This document shows positions 51,977-62,700 of a stretch of DNA of 63,395 nucleotides, piece after piece; within the stretch, counting starts at the first letter, position 1; every line of letters starts with the position of its first letter. A program made the translations under genes and the position numbers. The stretch is from Sedimentisphaerales bacterium (GTDB lineage Bacteria; Planctomycetota; Phycisphaerae; Sedimentisphaerales; Anaerobacaceae): assembly GCA_028277585.1 (NCBI GenBank), contig JANQFY010000340.1, forward strand, positions 1 through 63,395. Reading direction: 5' to 3'. Below the pieces are notes generated by a model. The model searched no databases, was not told where the DNA came from, and saw only the letters and a list, made by a program, of their open reading frames with translations.

Positions 51977-52383
51977 ACCGCTCCTGCCTCGAGGAAAAGC
52001 CCTGCGTGGGCAATTGATACGGCCGCGGCACTCGGTGTCCGGAAGACGGGCGATGCGTGGATTCGTTGTTCGTTGCAGCATCTGACCCACTCCTCGATTG
52101 CCTTACGGGCCCCACCGCCCGGTTGATGGGTGTTCTTTCGCCGACGGTCATGAACCCTGAGTGACGCCGGGGTGGAAGCCATGACCGGGGGAGGCCTTAA
52201 CGCAAAATGGTTAAAGGTAGACGCAAAACCACCTGGTAAAGGCACCCCAGACACGGCATACTGAATGGGTTGGTGGGTGGGGATAACGATGTCACTGTCG
52301 GGCGCAGTAGGAACCGCTGGACAGTTGTTGCCGAAGCAAGGCCTCACAGCAAAGATCGTGGAGATACCTGAGGAGATCCGCAC
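51977..52383. other. intergenic region, nothing recognised
   Basis: No coding sequence is supported in this 407-bp gap before the arabinan-type hydrolase cluster. There is no clear promoter or hairpin; GAGGAGAT near 52371 is the ribosome binding site of the next gene. Confidence 0.5.
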
Positions 52384-53442
52384 ATGCGTATGCAACGGCT
52401 CAAGAACGAGGCAAGAATCCAGCAGGGCAGAGGGGATGCGCGTCGCGCGATGGCGCCCATCAAACTGCTGATGGCAACCGTTGTCATGACCCTGTTGATG
52501 GGCCTTCTTGTGTCACCGGCCGCTTTGGGTCAGGGCGAGCAGAAGAACAAGACGGGGGATACCGACTGGTTTCTGATGACCTCCCACGTCGACGAAAAGG
52601 CCGGGCTCCTGCTGGCGGTGAGTCCGGACGGCTTGACCTGGCAGGCCGTCAATGGTGACAAGTCCGTGCTCAAGCCGACGATAGGTGAAGTGTTCCGCGA
52701 TCCCTCTCTCGCCCGGGACCAGCACGGCACATACCATCTGGTGTGGACCATCGCCTGGGGATGCGCGAACCACAAGGGATTCGGCTACGCCAGCTCGAAG
52801 GATCTCATCCACTGGAGCGAACAGCGGATCGTTCCCGTCATGCAGAATGAGCCCAAGACGGAGATGGTGTGGGCCCCCGAACTATTCTGGGATGAAGAGA
52901 AAGCCCAGTGGCTGATTCACTGGTCGTCTACCGTCACCGGCAGGTTCCCGGAAACGCTCCACCTGTTCGACGGGCGCGCGAACGGACGCATCTACTACAC
53001 CGTGACCAAGGACTTCAAGACCTTCGCGCCGTCCAAGCTGCTGTTCAATCCCAATTGCCTGGCCATTGACTCGCATCTCTATCGCGGGTCGGACAACCAG
53101 TACTACGTCTTCTTCAAGGCCGACCGGGCGGCCAAGCCCAAGCGGGGCATCATGATGGCGAAGGCGCCCGCGCCGGAGGGCCCGTACGTGCTGGATCCCG
53201 ACATGATCACGCCAGCCGATGAAGGGTGGGCGGAAGGCCCCTGCGCCATCAGGGTCGGCGACACCGCGCGACTTTATTACGCGCCGCCCGGCGATTTCGG
53301 CGCCTTCGAGAGCAAGGACATGCAGCATTGGACGAACATCCGTTCCCAAATCACACCGCCCGGCGGGTATCGGCACGGAACGGTGATCCGAATCACGCCG
53401 GCCGAAGCCAAGCGGCTGCTGAACCATGAATACCTGCCGTAG
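52384..53442 (+). CDS. secreted GH43-like beta-propeller hydrolase
   Basis: The product has 352 residues from ATG 52384, with GAGGAGAT upstream; Met23 (MAPIKLLMATVVM) may be the real start of the signal peptide, which ends near residue 49. Propeller blades show GEVFRDPSLARDQHGTYHLVW (blade-start Asp), MVWAPELFWDEEKAQWLIHW and CLAIDSHLYRGSDNQYYVFFKA, and WAEGPCAIRVG gives a candidate general-acid Glu. This is typical of the clan GH-F fold of arabinosidases and xylosidases. It is the first gene of a four-gene hydrolase cluster. Confidence 0.8.
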   Translation: MRMQRLKNEARIQQGRGDARRAMAPIKLLMATVVMTLLMGLLVSPAALGQGEQKNKTGDTDWFLMTSHVDEKAGLLLAVSPDGLTWQAVNGDKSVLKPTIGEVFRDPSLARDQHGTYHLVWTIAWGCANHKGFGYASSKDLIHWSEQRIVPVMQNEPKTEMVWAPELFWDEEKAQWLIHWSSTVTGRFPETLHLFDGRANGRIYYTVTKDFKTFAPSKLLFNPNCLAIDSHLYRGSDNQYYVFFKADRAAKPKRGIMMAKAPAPEGPYVLDPDMITPADEGWAEGPCAIRVGDTARLYYAPPGDFGAFESKDMQHWTNIRSQITPPGGYRHGTVIRITPAEAKRLLNHEYLP

Positions 53443-53512
53443 GACGAACCACTTGCAGTCCACGTGAACGACATTGACACAATTGAAGGTGACACGCGGG
53501 AGAATGAACACG

Positions 53513-55462
53513 ATGAGATGTCATGGTCTGGGGTGGGTCTTGGTGGTTCTCGTTTCCTCTCAGGTTTGGGGGCAGACGTATCAATGGCAATGCCAGGACA
53601 ATGGCTGGGTGCTCTCGGCGAACGAGAAAGAAATCGGCCGGTGGCTCCCAGAGACCAGCGCGGCTCTGACTACGGAGGACTCCGTTGACACGATCAGGAC
53701 CGGCGTCTTCCGGCTGCGGCGCGTCGTCCGCAATGCCGGCCAGGCGACACTCGAGTCGTTGCGACTGACTCTCGATTTCGTCCATGCCGATAGCGCGACG
53801 TTTCTGATGATCCCGGCGGTGACCTACAACGGCAATACTTGGGGTCGCGGGAAGGAGCCCAAGGGGTTCAAACACGACGGCCAGTGGTGGTCCTTCTCCA
53901 GCTATCGCACGCCCATCCCGGGCGCGACCTACTCGGAAGGCAGCCGCTGGGCGGTCGCTCTGTGGGCCCAGACGACGGAGGACCTGCCGGTCTTGTCCTG
54001 TTCGCTGATGCCCGATGGCGATCGGACCACCCATCGCCTGATCTGGCCGCAGGAGGAGCAACCTCTTCTCTACAGCGGGCGCGATCGATACGCTCCGGGG
54101 ACGCGAGGCGAACTGAAACTGAAGCCCGGGGAGAGCCTGACTCTCACCGGCATCCTGGTCGTGGACCGGGTGCAGGCTGGCCACCGCGCCATCGAGACGT
54201 TCCTCGCTGAAGCATGGAAGCAAGGATGGGAACAGCACGGGCGCGGCAAGGAAATGGCGGCCCAGCCGGAGGAGCTGTGGAACCTGGGCGTGCAATACGC
54301 CAGGAGCAGTCTGTGGGCCGAGGAATCGATGTTCCGGGGGTTCAGCATCGGCTTGCTGCCGCACGACGACGGGTGGGCCCAACGCGACGGCTGGAAGTAC
54401 GAGATCGGCTGGTGCGGGCAGAACGCGTCCCTCGCCAACTCCCTACTGCTCGATTATCTAGAGACCAGGAATGACGAGTCTCTGCAGAAAGGGCTGGCGT
54501 GCCTGGACTGCTGGGCCGCCCACTGCGTCTTGCCAAACGGATTGTTCCGCACGCATTTCGACAGCGTTCTGACAGAGCGCACCAGCGGCGAGCTGCTCGA
54601 CGCCTGCAATCTGGGCACCGCCGCCCTGAACTACTTCGAGGCCTTCGAACTGGCCAAGAAGTGCGGCGAGCAGCGACCTCAGTACCGCGCATTGGCCCTG
54701 GGGATCTGCCGCTTCATGGCGAGCAATCAGGAGCCCAGCGGCCGCTATGGAAAGGCCTGGTCTCCGGACGGCGCCTGCCCCTACCGGGACGGCACCGTCG
54801 GCGCGTTCCTGATCGCCCCGATGCTGGAGGCTCATCGCGCCTTGCCGGGTGAGCGATTCCTGGACTCCGCCCGTCGTGCGTTCGCGTTCTACTACGAGGA
54901 GTTCGAGCGTCTGGGCTGCACCAGCGGCGGCGCGCTGGACACCTGGTGTATCGACAAGGAATCCGCGATTCCTCTGCTCCGCGCGGCCCTTGAGCTGCAT
55001 GAGGTAACGGGGCAAGCGGAGTACCTGAAAGCCGCCGAGCACGTTTCGTGGTATCTCTCGACCTGGCTCTGGCATTATTCCGCCCGCTATCCGGAAGCCA
55101 GCGACTTCGCACGCTACGGGTTCGACACTTTCGGCGGCACCAGCGTCTCAACACAACACCATCATCTCGATCCCTATGCCCTGATGTGGGTCGCCGACTG
55201 GCTGGACCTCGCCGAGAGGACGGGAGACCCGATCTGGAAACAGAAAGCCATCGCGATCTGGTACAACGCTATTCAACTCGTCTCCGACGGCTCGTTGGAG
55301 ATCCACGGCAGGACACGTCCGGCCGGCTCGCAAAACGAAGGGTATCTGCACGCTGCATGGAGCGGCCGGCCCGGGACGGTCAATGACTGGCTTGTCGCCT
55401 GGCCCGGCGCCCTGCGTCTGGAGACCCTTCGCAGGCTGGAAGATTGGGATGCACTGCGTTAG
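53513..55462 (+). CDS. secreted (alpha/alpha)6-barrel-like protein, probable glycoside hydrolase
   Basis: The product has 649 residues from ATG 53513, placed 10 bases behind GGGAG; ATG 53504 is equally open. A signal peptide precedes a beta-rich N-terminal domain (about 20-240) and a helical barrel with paired-helix repeats. Barrel motifs include DGWKYEIGWCGQNASLANSL, CLDCWAAHCVLPNGLFRTHF, FDTFGGTSVSTQHHHLDPYA and the end AAWSGRPGTVNDWLVAWPGA. I cannot assign a CAZy family. Its place between GH43-like and GH51 genes suggests a pectin- or arabinan-related hydrolase. Confidence 0.6.
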   Translation: MRCHGLGWVLVVLVSSQVWGQTYQWQCQDNGWVLSANEKEIGRWLPETSAALTTEDSVDTIRTGVFRLRRVVRNAGQATLESLRLTLDFVHADSATFLMIPAVTYNGNTWGRGKEPKGFKHDGQWWSFSSYRTPIPGATYSEGSRWAVALWAQTTEDLPVLSCSLMPDGDRTTHRLIWPQEEQPLLYSGRDRYAPGTRGELKLKPGESLTLTGILVVDRVQAGHRAIETFLAEAWKQGWEQHGRGKEMAAQPEELWNLGVQYARSSLWAEESMFRGFSIGLLPHDDGWAQRDGWKYEIGWCGQNASLANSLLLDYLETRNDESLQKGLACLDCWAAHCVLPNGLFRTHFDSVLTERTSGELLDACNLGTAALNYFEAFELAKKCGEQRPQYRALALGICRFMASNQEPSGRYGKAWSPDGACPYRDGTVGAFLIAPMLEAHRALPGERFLDSARRAFAFYYEEFERLGCTSGGALDTWCIDKESAIPLLRAALELHEVTGQAEYLKAAEHVSWYLSTWLWHYSARYPEASDFARYGFDTFGGTSVSTQHHHLDPYALMWVADWLDLAERTGDPIWKQKAIAIWYNAIQLVSDGSLEIHGRTRPAGSQNEGYLHAAWSGRPGTVNDWLVAWPGALRLETLRRLEDWDALR

Positions 55463-55535
55463 AAATGTTAATCGCGGCGCCGCCGGCGCGGCGCATTCTT
55501 GAGAGCAACCTTTAACAACTGCAAGGAGTCCGTAC

Positions 55536-58004
55536 ATGAAATTGTGTCGCAACCGACAGAACCTGATCCTGATGTTGCTGCTTCTGATAAGTTCCTCTCT
55601 CTGGGCCGCTCGCCAGGCGGAGATTCGCGTGCACGTGGATCAACCCACCGTCGCACTGAGCCCCCGACTCTACGGCCTGTTCTACGAGGACATCAACTAC
55701 GCGGCCGACGGCGGGCTGTACGCGGAACTGGTGCAGAACCGCTCGTTCGAGTACTTCGCCCTGGACGGAAGAGAACCGTTGAGCGACAAGACCAGCGGTG
55801 GGCACCACGCGTTCTACGCCTGGCGGAAGGTGGAACGGGGAGGCGGGAAATGTGACGTCAGGATCGAACGCGTTGTCCCTCTGAATCGCAACAATCCGCA
55901 CTATGTAGCGCTCCATGTGAACGAGCCGGGCGCCGGCGTGGGGATCCAGAACACCGGGTACGACGGGATTCGGGTGGACAAGGGAGAATCCTACGATGTC
56001 TCCTTGTACGCGACTCGTCTGAGCGGCCCGAAGGACGCGCCGCTGGTCGTGGCGCTGGAGAGCAAGGACGGGAAGGTCTACGGTTCCTTCACGATCGAGT
56101 CCTTGGAGAATGACTGGCAACGCCATGAGGGCGTCATCAAGGCGACCCAGAGCGACGACGAGGCTCGCCTGACCATCACCACGACGGGCAAGGGCAAGCT
56201 CTACCTGGACGTGATCTCCCTGTTCCCGCGCAAGACCTTCAAGGGACGCAAGAACGGCCTGCGTCCCGACCTGGCTCAGGCGCTGGCGGACCTGAACCCC
56301 AGCTTCTTCCGGTTCCCCGGCGGATGCGTCGCTCACGGCTGCAGCCTGCAGAACGCCTATCGCTGGAAAGACTCCGTGGGCGACATCGCCCAACGCCGCC
56401 CCAATTGGAACCGCTGGGGCTACCACCAGACCTATGGGCTGGGCTACTACGAGTACTTCCTGCTGTGCGAGGACATCGGCGCGACCGCGCTGCCCGTACT
56501 GCCGGTGGGTGTCTCCTGTGGTTTCAACCGCCCGTTCCAGGCGGTCCCGCTCGATGAGCTTCAGGAGTGGATTGACGACGCGCTGGACCTGATCGAGTTC
56601 GCCAACGGACCGGTCACCAGCGAATGGGGCGCGCTCCGCGCCGAGATGGGCCACCCGAAACCGTTCGATCTGGAGTACATCTGTCTGGGCAATGAGGAGC
56701 ACGACACGCCGGAGTGCCGCGAGCGCTTTCCCTTTTTCGTCAAGGCGATACGAAAGGCCTATCCCGACATCAAGATCATCGGCACCTCAGGGCTGGGCGA
56801 AAGCATTCCCCTGTACGATCTCATGGAGGAACTGGACGTCTACAGTTCGGATGAGCATTACTACAACAGCCCGCAATGGTATCTTCAGAACCAGCATCGC
56901 TTCGACGACTTCGACCGCAGCGCGCCCAAGATCTTCGTGGGCGAATACGCCTCCCGCGGCAATGCCCTGTACAACGCCATCGCCGAGGCGGCCTATCTGA
57001 CGGGTATCGAACGCAACGCCGACATCGTGGATATGACCTGCTACGCCCCGCTGTTCGCCCATGTCCATCACACGCAGTGGCGGGCCGCCAACCTGATCTG
57101 GTTCGACAAGCGATCCGTAGTGAAGACGCCCAACTACTACGTGCAGCAACTGTTTAGCTGCAACCGAGGGGACGTGTACCTGAAGAACAGCGTCGTTGAG
57201 AAGACCGCCAGGAGGCAAGGCCCCACCATTCAGGGCGCCGTTGGCATCGGGACCTGGAACACCACGATCGCCCTGGAGCAAGCCGCAGTGAACGGATCCT
57301 CGTTGGCGACGAAGCGTTGGAACGCCCTGGGAGGAGACTTCCGCCGGAAAGATGGTCTCTATCAGCAATTGGATGTCACACAGACCCCGGCTCTGAGCGT
57401 TTCGCCAACCTCGTTTGAGGATGACGTGGTCACCTACCAGGTGCGTGCCAAGAAGACCGGCGGTGACGAAGGCTTCCTCGTGGTCTTTGGCTATCAGAAC
57501 GCTGACAACTACTACTGGTGGAACGTGGGCGGCTGGGACAACACGCAACACGGCATCGAGAGAGTCAAGAACGGCGGCAAGGGCGCGCTGGTTTCCAAGC
57601 CAGGCCGCATTCAGTCCAATACCTGGTACGACCTTAAAGTCGAATTGCATCCCGACCAGCGCATCCGCTGCTATCTGGACGACGAATTGGTGTTCGACTA
57701 TCATGAAGAGGAAATCGGGATCAGCGTCTCGGCGACGTGGGACAAGAGCAAGGATGAAGTGATTCTCAAACTGGTCAATCCTGCTGAACAAGATGTCGAG
57801 GCCGCGATCACACTCGATGGCGTCTCCGGCGTGGCGCCGTCCGCTCGCGTAACGGTGCTGACCGGCGACAAGCAGACGAAGAACTCGATCGGTGAACCGA
57901 ATCGCGTCGTCCCTGTGACCCGAACACTCAATGTTGCGAAGCAGTTTGAGTATAGCTTGCCGGCGATGTCGGTACAGGTGATCCGGGTTGGGATCGAACA
58001 GTAG
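55536..58004 (+). CDS. alpha-L-arabinofuranosidase GH51, multidomain
   Basis: The product has 822 residues with a signal peptide to about residue 24. The GH51 core has LYGLFYEDINYAADGGLYAE, FRFPGGCVAHG, the acid/base Glu387 in YICLGNEEHD and the nucleophile Glu470 in IFVGEYASRG. An inserted carbohydrate-binding-like domain lies at residues 100-230, and the C-terminal part contains a LamG-like segment (VVFGYQNADNYYWWNVGGWD). It removes arabinofuranose side chains from arabinan or arabinoxylan. AAGGAG precedes the ATG. Confidence 0.92.
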   Translation: MKLCRNRQNLILMLLLLISSSLWAARQAEIRVHVDQPTVALSPRLYGLFYEDINYAADGGLYAELVQNRSFEYFALDGREPLSDKTSGGHHAFYAWRKVERGGGKCDVRIERVVPLNRNNPHYVALHVNEPGAGVGIQNTGYDGIRVDKGESYDVSLYATRLSGPKDAPLVVALESKDGKVYGSFTIESLENDWQRHEGVIKATQSDDEARLTITTTGKGKLYLDVISLFPRKTFKGRKNGLRPDLAQALADLNPSFFRFPGGCVAHGCSLQNAYRWKDSVGDIAQRRPNWNRWGYHQTYGLGYYEYFLLCEDIGATALPVLPVGVSCGFNRPFQAVPLDELQEWIDDALDLIEFANGPVTSEWGALRAEMGHPKPFDLEYICLGNEEHDTPECRERFPFFVKAIRKAYPDIKIIGTSGLGESIPLYDLMEELDVYSSDEHYYNSPQWYLQNQHRFDDFDRSAPKIFVGEYASRGNALYNAIAEAAYLTGIERNADIVDMTCYAPLFAHVHHTQWRAANLIWFDKRSVVKTPNYYVQQLFSCNRGDVYLKNSVVEKTARRQGPTIQGAVGIGTWNTTIALEQAAVNGSSLATKRWNALGGDFRRKDGLYQQLDVTQTPALSVSPTSFEDDVVTYQVRAKKTGGDEGFLVVFGYQNADNYYWWNVGGWDNTQHGIERVKNGGKGALVSKPGRIQSNTWYDLKVELHPDQRIRCYLDDELVFDYHEEEIGISVSATWDKSKDEVILKLVNPAEQDVEAAITLDGVSGVAPSARVTVLTGDKQTKNSIGEPNRVVPVTRTLNVAKQFEYSLPAMSVQVIRVGIEQ

Positions 58005-58100
58005 TGTGATATGGCGAGGGCGCGGCAGCCTCAAAGCACAGTGGAACGGGGCTTTGAGGTTACCGCCCTTGCCCTCACGCTTGGAAGGAGAGCTGGACAG

Positions 58101-59057
58101 ATGCGAAGACATGCGAAGCTGACGATTCTGGCGACCTGCCTGACAGTGTGCGTTGGATACGCTCGGGAAACCGCCATCACGCCGTCATTGCCAGGCGCCC
58201 ATGCGGACCCGCACATCGCGTGTTTCGACGGGACCTACTACATCTACCCCACGACCGACGGTATCGCCGGTTGGGGATCGTCCAGCTTTTCCTGTTTCTC
58301 GTCGGCCGATCTGATGCACTGGAAGAACGAAGGGGTGATTCTCGATTTCCAGAAGGATCTGTCCTGGGCCGATGAGCGGGCCTGGGCGCCCTGCATCGCG
58401 CGCAACAACGGGAACTACTACTTCTACTACTCGGCGGCCCAGCAGATCGGCGTGGCGATGTCCGACTCTCCGACGGGCCCGTTCGAGGACCCGCTCGGCA
58501 AACCTCTGGTTGCGAGAGGCGCCTATCAGTGCCAGGTCATCGATCCGATGGTGTTTGTCGACGAGGATGGATCGGCCTATCTGTACTTCGGGCAAGGCAA
58601 CTGCAACGTCGTCAAGCTCAATGACGACATGATTTCGTTCGATCCGGATCAGGTCAAGCGGATCACGCCCAAGGGATACAATGAAGGCGCGTTCGTGCTC
58701 AAGCGTCGGGGCCGGTACTATCTGATGTGGTCATCCTACGACACCCGCGATCCCCGCTACTGTGTGAACTATGCGGTGGGACCCTCCCCCACGGGACCGT
58801 TCACGCCGGCCGCGAACAACCCCATCCTGAAACAGCGGGGCATCGTCAAGGCCGCCGGTCATCACTCCGTAGTGCAGGTCCCGGGCGAGGATCAGTGGTT
58901 CATCGCGTACCACCGTTTCCAGATCCCTGACGGCAATGGGTACAACCGCGAGGTCTGCATTTCCCCCCTGCGATTCGACAGCACCGGATCGATTGCCCCT
59001 GTTGACGTGTTCGAACCGGTCCACGCTCCGCTGCAAGCACAGCAAACAGTCGATTGA
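58101..59057 (+). CDS. secreted GH43 glycosidase
   Basis: The product has 318 residues from ATG 58101, with AAGGAGAG upstream; the frame upstream lacks a site. After the signal peptide the five-bladed propeller shows the three catalytic acids: general-base Asp in PGAHADPHIACFDGTYYI, pKa-modulating Asp in QVIDPMVFVDEDGSAYLYFG, and general-acid Glu in GYNEGAFVLKRRGRYYLMW. GH43 enzymes act as arabinanases, arabinofuranosidases or xylosidases. It completes the hydrolase cluster with GH51. Confidence 0.92.
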   Translation: MRRHAKLTILATCLTVCVGYARETAITPSLPGAHADPHIACFDGTYYIYPTTDGIAGWGSSSFSCFSSADLMHWKNEGVILDFQKDLSWADERAWAPCIARNNGNYYFYYSAAQQIGVAMSDSPTGPFEDPLGKPLVARGAYQCQVIDPMVFVDEDGSAYLYFGQGNCNVVKLNDDMISFDPDQVKRITPKGYNEGAFVLKRRGRYYLMWSSYDTRDPRYCVNYAVGPSPTGPFTPAANNPILKQRGIVKAAGHHSVVQVPGEDQWFIAYHRFQIPDGNGYNREVCISPLRFDSTGSIAPVDVFEPVHAPLQAQQTVD

Positions 59058-59130
59058 GGAAGCTTGAGGTCACCACACCCAGGTGCTAAGCACTAAACGT
59101 GATCCCAGTCTCCAATCGGCAAATCCCAGG

Positions 59131-59688
59131 TCACTTGGGTTTGGCTTGCATAGTGACGAAATTCGGTTTGTTGAACACGTGAATGGTACCGTCCCCCATG
59201 GTCCGAACCTGCGGGCGGATGCCTTTGATCCACAGGCGCAGCGCATTGCCGTGCGCTTCCGGCTGATCGCCAATGACCACGGCGTTCGGGTCGCCGAAGT
59301 TCTCGAGGTGGATATCGTAGGGGCCATTCGAGGGGCAGCCAAAGATGGCGACGGTCATTGGGTGGAATTCCTGCAGCGCATCCAGGTCGGGTGGAACGCG
59401 TCCGTGTTTCTGCACGTAGGCATCGATATACAGATAGAGGTCCTTCTGCCTGTCAGCGCAGTCGAAAGCCGCGCGGCAGAGACGGCCTTCCGGCGTGTTG
59501 GCATCGAACACCAGACCGCCCGGGCCGGTGGGCCCCATGACAACCAACGGCGCCCGCAAAACCCACCACCCCACCGCCGCGGCAGCGACCAGACCGGCGG
59601 CTAGAATTGCCAGAGCGATCATCCCCACCGCCGACTTCGAATCCGTCCCCTTCGATTCCGTCTGGGCTCTTTCGTCCGGCGTTATCAT
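59131..59688 (-). CDS. hypothetical single-span membrane protein
   Basis: The product has 185 residues: a short cytosolic N-terminus (MITPDERAQTESKGTDSKS), one transmembrane helix (about 22-45), and an outside domain with LCRAAFDCADRQKDLYLYID, GRVPPDLDALQEFHPM and GCPSNGPYDIHLENFG. The pattern of a helix followed by a short Pro-rich loop and a CPSNG stretch is reminiscent of pseudopilin-like planctomycete proteins, but no prepilin cleavage motif is seen. The function is unknown. Confidence 0.65.
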   Translation of the reverse strand: MITPDERAQTESKGTDSKSAVGMIALAILAAGLVAAAAVGWWVLRAPLVVMGPTGPGGLVFDANTPEGRLCRAAFDCADRQKDLYLYIDAYVQKHGRVPPDLDALQEFHPMTVAIFGCPSNGPYDIHLENFGDPNAVVIGDQPEAHGNALRLWIKGIRPQVRTMGDGTIHVFNKPNFVTMQAKPK

Positions 59689-59754
59689 CGGCGCTCCTGA
59701 ATACCCGAGCCTCCTACGGAAAGACTGCGGGTCCGCCGGCCCTTAGCCAATCCC

Positions 59755-62700
59755 TCATTTTGCCTGACAGGCTTCCAGAGCCTCCAGCAGAGCGTAACGT
59801 GTGGAGATCTCCGGATACCCTTCGGCAAGTCCGTGCATTCGTCCGGCGCTGGCCGAATCGGCTATTCGGCCCAACGCCACAGCGGCGGCATGACGGGTAT
59901 CGGTCGCGTTGTCCAGGTCCGCAACGATATCCAGCAGCACGTCAGCCGCGCGGCGATCGCCGATTCGCCCCAAAGCCCACGCCACAGCCGCCCGCCAGCA
60001 GGGAGTCAAGTCGTTGTGCAGGAACAGCACGCCCGGTCCCAGAGGGTCTGGACGGCCGCTCGCCGCTTCGGACCGCTCCGTGCGGAGGGCCGTGACAAGC
60101 GCCTCGGCGGATCGCGAATCGGCCAGGTTGCCCAGGGCGCGGGCCAGATAGAAACACACCCAGTGCTTGGCCGGCAGGGTCAGTACGACGGGAATGCCCG
60201 TGTCGAACACGCGCGGGATCGTGGTTGGCTTGGCGCGGTAGCGATCGAACGCGGCGCGGACGCGCGGCTCATAGTCTCGATCGCGACAGACCAACGAGAG
60301 GATCTGGGCGGCCCGGTTCTCGGGGTCCGGGTCGCCGCCCCACGCCCGTTCGGTCGTGCCGATGGCCTGGGCGATGTCGTCCACTGGCGTAGCCTCCGGA
60401 TCGCCCAGGATCGCCAGACAGGTCTCGACCACCGCCGCCTCAGCTCCGTTGCAGCGGATGACCCGGCCGACGAGCGTTTCGCAGTCGTCGTTCGGCAATA
60501 GCAGCGCCCGATCCGGATCGGTCGGTACGGAGCGAATCAGGTGCGGCACGATGCTCTCGGCACGCGTGGACTCGACCGCGTCGAGCGCCTCAGTAATGAA
60601 GTAGTGGACGGGCGAGGCATGGCAGGCCATCAGGGCTTCATGATCGCCGTACCAATAGGTGTAGGCGGGATACTTCTTGAGCCCGGCAAAGGCGCGAACC
60701 AGTATGGTCTGCGCCTCGGGCGTTCCTATCCGGCCGAGTGCTTCCACCGCCGCTTCGGCGAGAAACAGATTCCCCGTCGCTGGATCGCTATGACGACGCA
60801 GCGTCTCGGCAAGGAGCGGCACCGAATCGCCGTCCTGCAAATACCCCAGCGCGCGGGTCGCCGCCTGGAGCGTGCGCGGGTTGACCGCGGCAAGCGAATT
60901 GAAACGGGCGCCGTCCCCTCGATGGGTCTTCCGCCACTCGGGCAGAGGATTGTTCCGACGTTCGCGCGCGACGTACCGACGCAGCGCGGCGCGGGCCGCA
61001 TCGCCTCCGGTGTGCCCCAGCGCCACGGCGGCACGGCGGACGACGTCACGATCGGAACTCTCCAGGCGTTCGACAAGATCATTCTCGATGCGATCCCAGG
61101 ACGTATCGGCAAACCACTGTTTCCACCTCTTCGCCTGGAGAGCGGATTGCCCCAGGCCGGCAAAGCCATTGAACGGTTCGGCGTGCCCCGTGAGGTTCTC
61201 CAGCGCCAGCGCCGCAGCCTGGGCGACGAGCGGATCCGGATCGGTAAGCGTGCTGAGCAGAGACTCCACCGACTCCCGATCGCCGCAGGTGGACAGCGCG
61301 ACCATCGCGGCCACGCGCACCTCGCGAACGGGATCGATACGCAGTTCGCAAAGTGCCGAAGCCGCCCGCTGGTCGCGGAAGATCGACAGCCGCTGGGCTG
61401 CGGAGATCCTCAAGCCGGCATCATCGCTGCGCAACTGACTTATGAGGGCAGTCGCCTCCCGGGCGCCCGCGGCCAGCAACTCGGTTGTGTCACCGTACCG
61501 ATTGATGCCGGCCACTTCCCGGTAACGGTCGAACTGCAGTTCCATCAGACCGGTCACGGCCGCGTTGTTACCCCGGAAACGGTGCGGCCTGCCTTGCCCA
61601 AGCAGTTTCAGGGGAGACGCATTCAGCGCCAGCGCGCGGGGACGCTCGCCCAAGGGAGCGGATTGCCGCTGGTGATGACAGCCAACGCAGCCCCGGCGTT
61701 CGCCGGGTCGGACGTAGATCCAGGACATTTCGTTCAGTTCCGCACGCCCCTCGGCATCCACCGCCTGCAACGCCAGGGGAACGTTCGCCGGCACCTCGAT
61801 AGAAAACGAGCCGTCAGGCGCCAGCGGCACTGTGCCAAGCTCGATGGTCTCATTGCCCGCATGAACGATGTACGAGTGGGATGAGCGTGTGGTGAGCCCC
61901 TTCCCCGCCAGCACGCGGATGGCCCGCACGTGCGACCAGCCGGCCGTGGTGTTCTTGGTCAGCCGTGCGTCCTGGCAATACAGGAATCCCGTGGCGTTGG
62001 CCTTTTGCGACTCCTTTTTGTCCACCCTCTCAGCCAGCACGGGAGGGCGCCGCCGCGGGCCAAGGTATACGGGAGAATGGAGCGGACCGGTAGCCGAGTC
62101 GTGGATGATCGTAATCGTCGGAGGGCGACTCTCCGGATCGAGCACGCCGATCTTCTGGTACCGGAGATCCTGAATCGTCCGTTTCTTGTCTCCCTCAGTG
62201 ACTTCGACTGAAACGGTCTGGCCCACGGTACAGATCAGCCGTCCATCGGGCAGCGCTGCGACGTCGCCGGCCGCCAGACGGAAATGCTGCAGACCTTGAC
62301 TGGCCGAGCCAAGACGGCCCACGGTGATCCCCGGCCCTGACAAAAAGGCCAGCCGACCGTCCGGCATCGGCGCCGGACTGCCGCAGAGAAACGCCCGCAG
62401 CCTGTTCCCGTACTCGGGGCCGTTGTCCAGGCCAAACTCGGTGTACCCCCCGCTGCCATCAGGGTGGACGGCGTGGAGGAGCGTCTCAACCTTGCCGCGA
62501 TCGAAGAAGTTGTCCGATCGGATGAAGACGATTCTCCCGTCGGCCAGCACCTCGGGCTCGTTGTCGAAGATGATGGTGTGCGTCAGAGGGCGAATACCCC
62601 CGCCGTCGGGATCCATCACGAACAGCGACCGTGAGGGCGGGCTGTGATATTCCTCGAAAGTCCCGATCCGCGTCGACGTGAAGACGATGCGTCCATCGGG

